Assembly (NCBI GenBank): GCA_938041705.1 | Contig: CALISP010000017.1 | Span: 1 to 10,653 of the forward strand | DNA: 10,653 bases | From: an uncultured Cocleimonas sp. | Lineage (GTDB): Bacteria > Pseudomonadota > Gammaproteobacteria > Thiotrichales > Thiotrichaceae | Direction of reading: 5' to 3' | In this document: positions 1-6,247 of the stretch, piece by piece | How the letters are laid out: each line of letters begins with the position of its first letter | How positions within the stretch are numbered: position 1 is the first letter of the stretch | Program-made: the position numbers and the translations under genes | Notes under the pieces: generated by a model | Databases searched by the model: none | Told to the model about the DNA's origin: nothing | The model's input: the letters and a program-made list of their open reading frames with translations, nothing else

Positions 1-18
1 TAAAAGTAGGGGGGTGTC
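1..18. repeat. Edge copy of an 18-base dispersed intergenic repeat
   Basis: The bases TAAAAGTAGGGGGGTGTC are identical to positions 10423-10440, in the same orientation. Identity stops after the final GTC in both copies, so this looks like the right boundary of a larger element whose body lies to the left of the window. It sits two bases beyond the stop codon of the minus-strand gene at 21-728, that is, at the 3' end of the envelope operon, where it might also act in transcript termination or stability. Confidence 0.6.
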
Positions 19-20
19 AC

Positions 21-728
21 CTATTTAAATTTCCATTTATACGTTAAAGCAAATCTGCCTTTGCTGAAATTAGTCTGATCCAATTGATTCGAACCGTAAT
101 TACTGTATTCAAAGCCCCATGACTTTGGATGCCAATCGTCATAACCAAATAAATAGTTATAGCCAATATCTCCACCATCTAATGGAGCGACTAAAATACC
201 TTTTATAAACCAATATTTTTTAGGAGCCCATTGCAAAGATGCTGACAAACTAGGATCTCCCTCTATAGGTTTACTAAATGTAATCGTAGAGCTTAGTTTC
301 TTTTCATTTAAGAATTTCGAATCTATTTTATAACCAATACTTGCAATCGCTTTTTTAATTTTTAAGCCATCACCAATTTTTAAGGTTTCATAATTGTTCA
401 GTTGAACTGTCCAGGTTCCTTTGTGCCAATCGTCATATCCTAAGCCCCATGAATATCTAAAACCTTCATTGTCTTTCTCAAAGTTGTGCCTCGCTGTTCC
501 TTTGACATACCAATAATTTTTTGAATCTGGTTTCCAAGTAGCACTTGCACTAAAATATGGTTTTCCACCTTCAACAGAATCTTTTAACGTTAATTGGCCT
601 CCTAAGCTATATTTCTTTTTAACTTTTAAGGGCTTACTTGGAGTTTTTAAATTTAATGTTTCTGCATGTAAAGGTGCTTGTAATAATAAAAATGAAAACA
701 CTAAAATAATGTTTAATCTAAGACTCAT
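21..728 (-). CDS. Secreted, probably outer-membrane beta-barrel protein with an internal duplication
   Basis: The 235-residue product starts with a clear Sec signal peptide: basic start, hydrophobic core at residues 6-18, and likely cleavage after LHA at residue 22. The mature part is rich in alternating aromatic and polar residues typical of beta strands and ends in an aromatic strand (YKWKFK). It contains two related halves, about residues 45-114 and 146-212. Each has a tryptophan/proline stretch (ATWKPDSKNYWYVKG; LQWAPKKYWFIKG) and then a near-identical GYDDWH..(.)W box at 97-106 and 195-204. The start is well set: ATG follows the TAA of the DUF3131 gene directly, with a GAGG ribosome-binding site eight bases upstream inside that gene. 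It is the last gene of the five-gene cassette. I do not recognise a named family. A small outer-membrane barrel or surface protein is inferred from composition. Confidence 0.75.
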   Translation of the reverse strand: MSLRLNIILVFSFLLLQAPLHAETLNLKTPSKPLKVKKKYSLGGQLTLKDSVEGGKPYFSASATWKPDSKNYWYVKGTARHNFEKDNEGFRYSWGLGYDDWHKGTWTVQLNNYETLKIGDGLKIKKAIASIGYKIDSKFLNEKKLSSTITFSKPIEGDPSLSASLQWAPKKYWFIKGILVAPLDGGDIGYNYLFGYDDWHPKSWGFEYSNYGSNQLDQTNFSKGRFALTYKWKFK

Positions 729-2216
729 TTAGTTAACCTCGCACTGCTGTGCTTTTCCATCTACAGCGGCTAAATCAATTTTTGACGGTGCTTTTCCTTG
801 GCATTTATCACATATTTGGTATGTAGAGCCATATTTCTTATAAAGCAATGCACTTAAAATGACGCCATTAGTATTTGCTGTTGTTGTTGAATTGTATCCT
901 TCGCCGTTTTCATAGGTGCCTGAATACCAGCCTTTTTTAGGGTCATAAGCACTCTTAACTTTATCAATTAAAACTTTACTATATTCATCATCAGGGTATA
1001 GAACAGCCATCGCTATTGCTGCTTTGTTTGATATGGTTTTATGCTGTTGTAAAATTTCACCCTTAGATGTTTTAGCAACCCAGGTTTTTCCAGCTGAAAA
1101 AATAGTGTTGTAGATAAAATATGGCTTTTTGTTGATATTGTCTTCTGAAACAGCTGTTACGATTCCAGTTTCTTGCCAACGTTTTTTCTGGACTTGGTAA
1201 ATATTATCAATGATTGATCGGTTTTCTTCGTCATAACCATTCTCGATCGCATCCATCAAATACGACTCTGTGACTACTGAATTACTTGAATGATATTCTT
1301 CTGGTGTACGGTTATCAGTAGCAACGGTAACGCCGAGGATATCTACGTCTTTTCTATTTTCATTGTTGTATGTAGCTGAAATAGATAGATCGTGTCCTTC
1401 GCGCTGTAAAATCTTTCCTGCATATTGCTCATAACCCAATCGTCCTTCTTGAAAAGATTTTGTCTTACCTGATTCTGGGTAACGCTTGATGCTATGCATA
1501 CGGCCATCTTTAATCAAACGATCAAAATTCCAACGATCTAAAGCTAGTTTTACTTGATGCTTAAATTTTGGATGCTTACACGTGAGTGTGTTTAACCAAG
1601 AAACCAAACGTGCTAAATCTAACACCGAAACACCGATGCCATCAGGAGTCTCCTTATTAGCATAGGTCACCATTTTCATCGTCTTGGTGTTATATACTTT
1701 GTTAGGTGCTTCACCATTAAACAACTCCATTTTGACGAGCGTTTTGATTAATGCTGTTATTTTGTCATCAAATTCTTTTTTAGGTATAAAACCAAAATCT
1801 TCTGCAGCGATTGTTGCCGCTAATGCCGAACCTGTATCCCACATGGTTGTAGATGGATATTGGTTGGCAGCATTAAAGAGACCTGTTTTTTCTTGGTAGT
1901 TATTTTCATAATAGGTCCACGCAGTTTTTGCAGTTTCTAGATCTGCTTCACATAATTCTTCTCTTGTAACAAAACACTGCTTTAACTCTTGCTCAAAGGT
2001 GCAACAAGGCTCGTGGTTTTTAGTTTGTTTTAACATTGAAGTTGGAGTGTCTAATTTTTCCATAAAGCTGAGTAATTTTGCCTTAGATTTATTATTTGAT
2101 GTAGAGCTAATCATTAAGACTATTAACGCTAACAAACAACCAGCAATTATAGATATTACCCAGCCTCGTAACTCACTAGTTTCTTCAGGCTTGTTTATTT
2201 CAGTATTATTATTCAT
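729..2216 (-). CDS. Membrane-anchored DUF3131-domain protein, possibly glycan-processing
   Basis: This 495-residue protein has a short N-terminal cytoplasmic tail, one transmembrane helix at about residues 17-38 and a large periplasmic part. From about residue 95 to 470 it matches DUF3131 by recognisable landmarks: AWTYYENNY, TMWDTGSALAA, GVSVLDLARLVSWL, a YEQYAGKIL segment and GWYSGTYENGEGYNSTTTANTNG. The pattern of helices and short aromatic loops resembles alpha/alpha-barrel glycosidases, so a carbohydrate-related role is plausible but unproven. Cysteines cluster just after the membrane helix (71, 72, 81, 89) and near the C terminus (CDKC and QQC), consistent with disulfides in the periplasm. 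The ATG start at 2216 overlaps the upstream stop as ATGA. A longer TTG start at 2222 is possible but poorly placed relative to AGG at 2226-2228. Confidence 0.85.
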   Translation of the reverse strand: MNNNTEINKPEETSELRGWVISIIAGCLLALIVLMISSTSNNKSKAKLLSFMEKLDTPTSMLKQTKNHEPCCTFEQELKQCFVTREELCEADLETAKTAWTYYENNYQEKTGLFNAANQYPSTTMWDTGSALAATIAAEDFGFIPKKEFDDKITALIKTLVKMELFNGEAPNKVYNTKTMKMVTYANKETPDGIGVSVLDLARLVSWLNTLTCKHPKFKHQVKLALDRWNFDRLIKDGRMHSIKRYPESGKTKSFQEGRLGYEQYAGKILQREGHDLSISATYNNENRKDVDILGVTVATDNRTPEEYHSSNSVVTESYLMDAIENGYDEENRSIIDNIYQVQKKRWQETGIVTAVSEDNINKKPYFIYNTIFSAGKTWVAKTSKGEILQQHKTISNKAAIAMAVLYPDDEYSKVLIDKVKSAYDPKKGWYSGTYENGEGYNSTTTANTNGVILSALLYKKYGSTYQICDKCQGKAPSKIDLAAVDGKAQQCEVN

Positions 2217-3298
2217 TTGCAAAAACCTGGTTTAAAGAATAATTCATTTATTTTTTCTTCTACTTTATCTAAGTTATAACCTGAATTTTTGTTCTTCCAT
2301 TTTTCATTGATAAACTCTATAGAAGAAATAATTGACGTTACTTTGTCAGCAGGAATATCTTCAATTGTTGTAGCTTTAGAGACCTCTTTTTTAAGGTGAA
2401 AAAGTTGTTCTAAAGCGTCCTTTTTCTGTTTGTTATTTTGTAATTCTTTAGTTTTAAATAGTTCAAAAGCTATTTTTTCAAATGAAGTCGCTGCTGGTTT
2501 AGATTCTTTAAGAGGAATAGGTTTTACGTATGCTTTCTTTACATAAGCAGGTTCTATATAGCCGTTATTTGACATATTTTTACAGACATTCAAAGAACCT
2601 AATTTACCTGAGTGATTGGCTAAATCTTTAGATTGTTTCTTTAATACTTCTAATATTTTGTAATCTAATGAAATTAATTTTCCTGATTTTCCGAGTAAGT
2701 CTTTAAATTGTTTCTTTGCTAGATCTAATATTTTGTAATTTAAAGAAATTAACTCACCCGACTTTTTGGCAGAATTTTCAGATAGTTTTTTTACTTGATC
2801 TGAAACTTTATAATTTAAAGTAGTTAATTTACCTGACTTTTCACCTAAGTCTTTAAACTGTTTTATTACATTGTCTGATAATTTATAAGACGTTTTCTTA
2901 ATTTCAATTATATTGTTTTTATTCTCATCTAATAATTTAGAATGTTTAGCGACAGTTGTATTTATTTTATCTATCGATGTTTTTAGCCCTGTTAGTACCT
3001 TTGTATTTTTGTCTTCAGATGTACTTTTCTTTTTATTATTAGTTGCTAACTTATTCAATATTTCTTGATTACTTATTGATAGCTTTGAATAGTCTTCCAA
3101 GGCCTTTGTATGATCTTCAAGAGCCTTAAAGTTTCCTTTAAGTAGAGTTTGATTGCTGTTAATAAGTTCTTCAACAGACTCATCATTTGTAGCAAGCTCT
3201 TTAATTTGTTTGCGCATAACTTCGTTATTCTTGGATAATTCGAATGAATTCCACGAAAGTAGTACAAATGTTGCAACCAATAGAATTTTTGTTAACAT
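2213..3298 (-). CDS. Membrane-anchored or exported coiled-coil protein with 25-residue repeats
   Basis: The 361-residue protein begins with a hydrophobic segment (residues 4-16), either an uncleaved signal anchor or a signal peptide. A long Lys/Ser/Asn-rich helical region follows, about residues 20-235, with heptad-like spacing of Leu and Ile. Within it, residues 154-228 form three consecutive 25-residue units starting KSGKL/KSGEL and containing LNYK or LDYK; a fourth unit begins at residue 229 (HSGKLGSLN). The C-terminal part (about 270-361) looks helical and globular and ends in Cys-Lys. A Tyr/Lys/Pro-rich linker lies at 245-265. I do not recognise a family. By position it could be a periplasmic spacer, scaffold or length-determining element between the inner-membrane and outer-membrane parts of the cassette. 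Its start lies 13 bases after the acyltransferase stop, with a weak AGAG ribosome-binding site. The gene looks even more AT-rich than its neighbours. Confidence 0.8.
   Translation of the reverse strand: MLTKILLVATFVLLSWNSFELSKNNEVMRKQIKELATNDESVEELINSNQTLLKGNFKALEDHTKALEDYSKLSISNQEILNKLATNNKKKSTSEDKNTKVLTGLKTSIDKINTTVAKHSKLLDENKNNIIEIKKTSYKLSDNVIKQFKDLGEKSGKLTTLNYKVSDQVKKLSENSAKKSGELISLNYKILDLAKKQFKDLLGKSGKLISLDYKILEVLKKQSKDLANHSGKLGSLNVCKNMSNNGYIEPAYVKKAYVKPIPLKESKPAATSFEKIAFELFKTKELQNNKQKKDALEQLFHLKKEVSKATTIEDIPADKVTSIISSIEFINEKWKNKNSGYNLDKVEEKINELFFKPGFCK
2226..2228 (-). promoter_or_regulatory. Ribosome-binding site deciding the DUF3131 start
   Basis: On the minus strand AGG lies nine bases before the ATG at 2214-2216, a normal spacing, but only three bases before the upstream in-frame TTG at 2220-2222. 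This favours the ATG, which also creates a standard ATGA overlap with the coiled-coil gene. Confidence 0.5.
2615..2839 (-). repeat. Three in-gene tandem units of 75 bases (25 residues each)
   Basis: These encode residues 154-178, 179-203 and 204-228 of the coiled-coil protein. Each unit starts (K)SG(K/E)L and carries L(N/D)YK about nine residues later. Residue spacing is exactly 25. The nucleotide copies are diverged but recognisable, so this is an old duplication rather than a fresh slippage tract. A fourth partial unit follows at residues 229-237. Confidence 0.8.
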
Positions 3299-3311
3299 TT
3301 TATTTCTCTAT

Positions 3312-4493
3312 TTAATTTAATACAGCGGTATCAGCTTTATTTTTATCGTTATCAATTTCTTGTTTATTTTCAGTGTTTAGGTTTATTTTGGTTTTTTCAA
3401 AAGGTAGTGGTCCAAGACCAATAGTCCATGCTAGTAGTGGTATTTTACTAATGACAACCGAGATGAATAAAACCAAAGATAAAATTACTGCATATTTGAA
3501 TACGACTAATTGATAGGGTGCTAGGCTATTATTTACCATCAAAATATCGAATATATCTATTACAGCAGGATGAATTAAATACGTACCAAAAGTGAATTTT
3601 GACCAATTACTCATTCTTTCTGGCCAGTTAAAATGCTGAGTACCTAAGAAAATAAGAAGAAGGCATATTGGCAGTAATCCATGTGCATAATAGACTGAAC
3701 CTAACTTAGGAACGTATGAACCGACTTCGATACTTTGTGCAGCATGGGTTAGTTTAATAATAAATAGTAAAGCAATGACTAATAGTCCAAAGCTGAATAT
3801 CTTCTTAGACGTTTCTTTATCGAAATTCTTTTGCCAAATACCTAAAATACTATAAGCAGCAAAACCATAGCCCACATAGCCTAAGACTTTAATAATTCTT
3901 ACTAAATACTCTAAAGTCGTTCTGTCTGTAATATTCCCCCATACCCATGAACTCATCGAAAGATTAAAAACGAGAAAAGGAACGACAAGTAAACCTAATA
4001 ACGGCATTTTTAAGGCAAGCTTAAAAATAGGGTGAAATAAAAATATAAGGAAAATCGTTGGAATAAAGTGCATATGGTATTGAGACTTTCCAAGCAGAAA
4101 GTAATCAAGCCAAATTGTGGGTGAGGTTAATCTAGTCAACATTGGGTCTAGATACCCAAATGCATTTGCTTTTATTAATACAAAAAAGGCATAGAAAACA
4201 GTCCAGAAAGCAAAAGGCACGAGTAATCTACGGACCTGTTGTTTCATTGTCGCTATATAAGGCATTGGTCTTCTTTCTAGTTTGAAAGCCAATAAAAATA
4301 ATGACAATAATATGAAAAACTCAGTACTTGCTAATTCAGCAGTGGTTCTCATTAAAACTGGAAAGATCCTTTCAGGAATTTCGTAATTTACAAACGCCTT
4401 TCCAAGCGGATCTGTGGTGGTATGTATCCCGATAATGCTAAAGGCTGCTGATAGCCTAGCAATGTCCAACCAATTCATTCTCACCGTGCTCAT
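3312..4493 (-). CDS. Acyltransferase family 3 integral membrane protein
   Basis: The 393-residue polytopic protein has about ten hydrophobic helices and belongs to the AT3 (Acyl_transf_3) family, whose members O-acylate extracytoplasmic sugars such as O-antigen, exopolysaccharide or peptidoglycan. The N terminus has the typical MNWLDIARLSAAFSIIGIH arrangement. R13 and H24 form the R-X10-H signature that AT3 proteins use in catalysis. The C-terminal tail (about 365-393) is hydrophilic and Asn/Lys-rich. Only the membrane AT3 module is present, with no fused SGNH domain. The start overlaps the upstream stop (ATGA at 4490-4493) and has a good AAGGTGA ribosome-binding site at 4501-4507, seven bases upstream. 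An alternative start at Met6 is possible. In this cassette it probably acylates the glycan or glycoconjugate handled by the DUF3131 and barrel proteins. The substrate cannot be read from the sequence. Confidence 0.9.
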   Translation of the reverse strand: MSTVRMNWLDIARLSAAFSIIGIHTTTDPLGKAFVNYEIPERIFPVLMRTTAELASTEFFILLSLFLLAFKLERRPMPYIATMKQQVRRLLVPFAFWTVFYAFFVLIKANAFGYLDPMLTRLTSPTIWLDYFLLGKSQYHMHFIPTIFLIFLFHPIFKLALKMPLLGLLVVPFLVFNLSMSSWVWGNITDRTTLEYLVRIIKVLGYVGYGFAAYSILGIWQKNFDKETSKKIFSFGLLVIALLFIIKLTHAAQSIEVGSYVPKLGSVYYAHGLLPICLLLIFLGTQHFNWPERMSNWSKFTFGTYLIHPAVIDIFDILMVNNSLAPYQLVVFKYAVILSLVLFISVVISKIPLLAWTIGLGPLPFEKTKINLNTENKQEIDNDKNKADTAVLN

Positions 4494-5014
4494 TGTGTTT
4501 TCACCTTAATGTTAGCGACGATGTTGTCGAAAGTCTGATTAGCCATGCCTGGGTATTTACCCGTTTCACGAGAAGTTTTAAACCAATTATCAAAAGTTGC
4601 AGATAACAGAGCATCAGCCATAATCACTTGATATGCTGCAAATTGATCTTTATTAGCTCTATGCGTAAGGTTTTTTCTCCATTTAATAGGTTTGTTACCT
4701 AAATCAAACTTGGGCCAAACCATCTTATTTCTATATTCAACCAGGTAATACGAATGGTCATGTTTAGGTGCAGCTAATGAACCAGCGATTTCGAATTTCT
4801 TATTAACAACTGTGCGATTTTTAGGAGACTTTATATGTGCAAAGTCAGTTCGGTTACCGATAACTTTTAGATCTATATCACCAACTACGGTAACAATGGC
4901 AAATAAAACTGAAGTAAAAACTAACGGGAACACAAACACACACAACAATAACAACACGCGCTTGCGAGATTCGTTATAAAGAGATAATGGTGTGTCTGTA
5001 ATAGCTGTTGTCAT
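4490..5014 (-). CDS. Single-pass membrane protein with a probable Ig-like periplasmic domain
   Basis: The 174-residue product has a cytoplasmic N terminus, a strong transmembrane segment at about residues 19-44 and a C-terminal periplasmic domain. That domain opens with AHIKSPKNRTVVNKKFEIAG and continues with YYLVEYRNKMVWPK. This layout (SP-N-x-x-V, EIAGS, then a paired strand with a Trp-Pro) resembles small Ig-like domains of bacterial surface proteins. The resemblance is by eye and weak. No catalytic motif is seen. It is the first gene of the five-gene cassette and overlaps the acyltransferase by four bases, so the two proteins are probably made in fixed ratio and may form a membrane complex. 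No clear Shine-Dalgarno sequence precedes the ATG, only an A-rich stretch. I do not recognise a named family. Confidence 0.75.
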   Translation of the reverse strand: MTTAITDTPLSLYNESRKRVLLLLCVFVFPLVFTSVLFAIVTVVGDIDLKVIGNRTDFAHIKSPKNRTVVNKKFEIAGSLAAPKHDHSYYLVEYRNKMVWPKFDLGNKPIKWRKNLTHRANKDQFAAYQVIMADALLSATFDNWFKTSRETGKYPGMANQTFDNIVANIKVKTQ

Positions 5015-5108
5015 TTTTTTTTAGTATTTATAATTATTGGTTGTTTTTGTTTTAAATCACTTTTAACTTTTTATTATTTGGAATTAAAGATAAATATATT
5101 GCTTAAAT

Positions 5109-5138
5109 AATATACAAACCTTGCACACAATCATTTAA
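5109..5138 (-). promoter_or_regulatory. Possible promoter of the envelope operon
   Basis: The 215-base gap 5015-5229 must hold the operon promoter. On the minus strand TATATT (5109-5114, five of six consensus bases) lies 18 bases after TTAAAT (5133-5138), a weak -35. The region is so AT-rich that such matches arise by chance. A start here would give an untranslated leader of roughly 90 bases. Confidence 0.25.
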
Positions 5139-5189
5139 TCACTATTAGTATGAATCTATACTTAACTAGAGCAGTTAATTTCACTATTA

Positions 5190-5213
5190 ATTTAAAAGCC
5201 TAATTTGATGGCT
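5190..5213 (-). terminator. Weak terminator-like hairpin after the YheT gene
   Basis: On the minus strand AGCC, a nine-base loop and GGCT (5197-5213) are followed by TTTTAAA. The stem is only four pairs, so it is a poor terminator, but it is the only such structure between the YheT stop at 5230 and the next promoter region. Confidence 0.25.
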
Positions 5214-5229
5214 AAATCTTGTTTTAATT

Positions 5230-6207
5230 TTAATTTAATAATTTTTGCTGTTGTTCTTGAAGCCATTGCAAGATACGTTGATCTAACCAGTACTCACTTC
5301 TCCAAGGGTATTTACCACTAATAAAACCAACGTGGCCACCTTGTTCAGTTAACTCTAAATGTACATCCTTAGATAATTCATGTTCACGTGGAGCAGAATG
5401 ATCCCACATAAACGGATCATCTTTAGCATGCAGAATTAAAGTGGGCTTGCGAATAGACTTTAAGAATTGGCGACTGCTGCATTTTTCATAATAATCTTCA
5501 GCGCTTTTAAAACCATTCAAAGGAGCAGTGATCTCATCGTCATAACGATAAAATGTATTTAGTTCTTTCACATTAACCTTTAATGGAGACGAGAGAAGTT
5601 CTTCCTTTTCTTGGTATTTACGCTGGCAAGTACTAACTAAATAATATTGATAAACGCGTGAAAAACCTTTTTCAAGTTTGATGGCAGCATCGCGTAACCT
5701 AAACGGTACTGACACCGCAATACCTACTGTAGTGTCTGCATTTTCGGCTTTTTCACCCAGCCACTTTAAGGCCACACTGCCACCTAATGAAAATCCAATC
5801 ACTGCAAATGGACTTCGACGTTTATCTACTTTTATTGACTCTATTACTGCTTGAATATCAGCCGAGTCATTACTTGAATAACCACGAGGAAGCCGATTAA
5901 GCTCACCACTACAACTACGAAAGTGCATGAAATACACGCCATAGCCAGCCATATCCAATTTATGAATTAAAGGTTTAGCATAGTGAGATTCTACTGAGCC
6001 TTCCATACCGTGCAAAATTAAGACGATAGGTTTATTTTTAATATCTTTTGTTTTAAGCACATCAATAAAATCACCATCATCTAGCTCAATACGCTGTGGT
6101 ATCAATTCGATTTCAGGCTTGTGTTTAAAAGCAGTGCCCCAGATGGACTGTAAATGTGGGTTTTTTAGCCACCAAGCTGGTTTAAAGTCGCTATTGATTA
6201 TTGGCAT
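5230..6207 (-). CDS. yheT: YheT-family alpha/beta hydrolase
   Basis: The 325-residue protein is a full-length member of the YheT (UPF0017/COG0429) group of alpha/beta hydrolases, by the family N terminus FKPAWWLKNPHLQSIWGT and the core layout. The nucleophile elbow is GFSLGG with Ser140, the oxyanion region is LHGMEG (His66-Gly67), the acid is Asp263 or Asp264 in AKDDPFM, and the catalytic His292 lies in GGHVGF. No signal peptide is seen, so it is cytoplasmic. Family members are esterase- or lipase-like, but their physiological substrate is not established. The gene starts 40 bases after the Pat stop on the same strand, so cotranscription is plausible. No strong ribosome-binding site precedes the ATG. 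Family identity is near certain; substrate is unknown. Confidence 0.93.
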   Translation of the reverse strand: MPIINSDFKPAWWLKNPHLQSIWGTAFKHKPEIELIPQRIELDDGDFIDVLKTKDIKNKPIVLILHGMEGSVESHYAKPLIHKLDMAGYGVYFMHFRSCSGELNRLPRGYSSNDSADIQAVIESIKVDKRRSPFAVIGFSLGGSVALKWLGEKAENADTTVGIAVSVPFRLRDAAIKLEKGFSRVYQYYLVSTCQRKYQEKEELLSSPLKVNVKELNTFYRYDDEITAPLNGFKSAEDYYEKCSSRQFLKSIRKPTLILHAKDDPFMWDHSAPREHELSKDVHLELTEQGGHVGFISGKYPWRSEYWLDQRILQWLQEQQQKLLN

Positions 6208-6247
6208 AAGTCATCAGTTAAGAATGTTGCTTAAATTAAGTTGCGAA

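Noticed and set aside
2217..2222. TTG start for the DUF3131 protein at 2222
   Set aside because: It is only three bases from the AGG ribosome-binding site; the ATG at 2216 gives normal spacing and an ATGA overlap.
1684..2235. Plus-strand open frames inside the DUF3131 gene (1684-1899 and 1999-2235)
   Set aside because: They lie antisense to a well-supported gene, have no ribosome-binding site and resemble no family.
3073..3276. Minus-strand 67-residue frame inside the coiled-coil gene
   Set aside because: Another frame of a long, well-supported gene; no start signal or family features.
5015..5229. CRP-like site or small gene in the 215-base gap upstream of the envelope operon
   Set aside because: TGTGA/TCACA-like halves are imperfect and not properly spaced, and no open frame with a start signal is present. 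I see only AT-rich promoter-type DNA.
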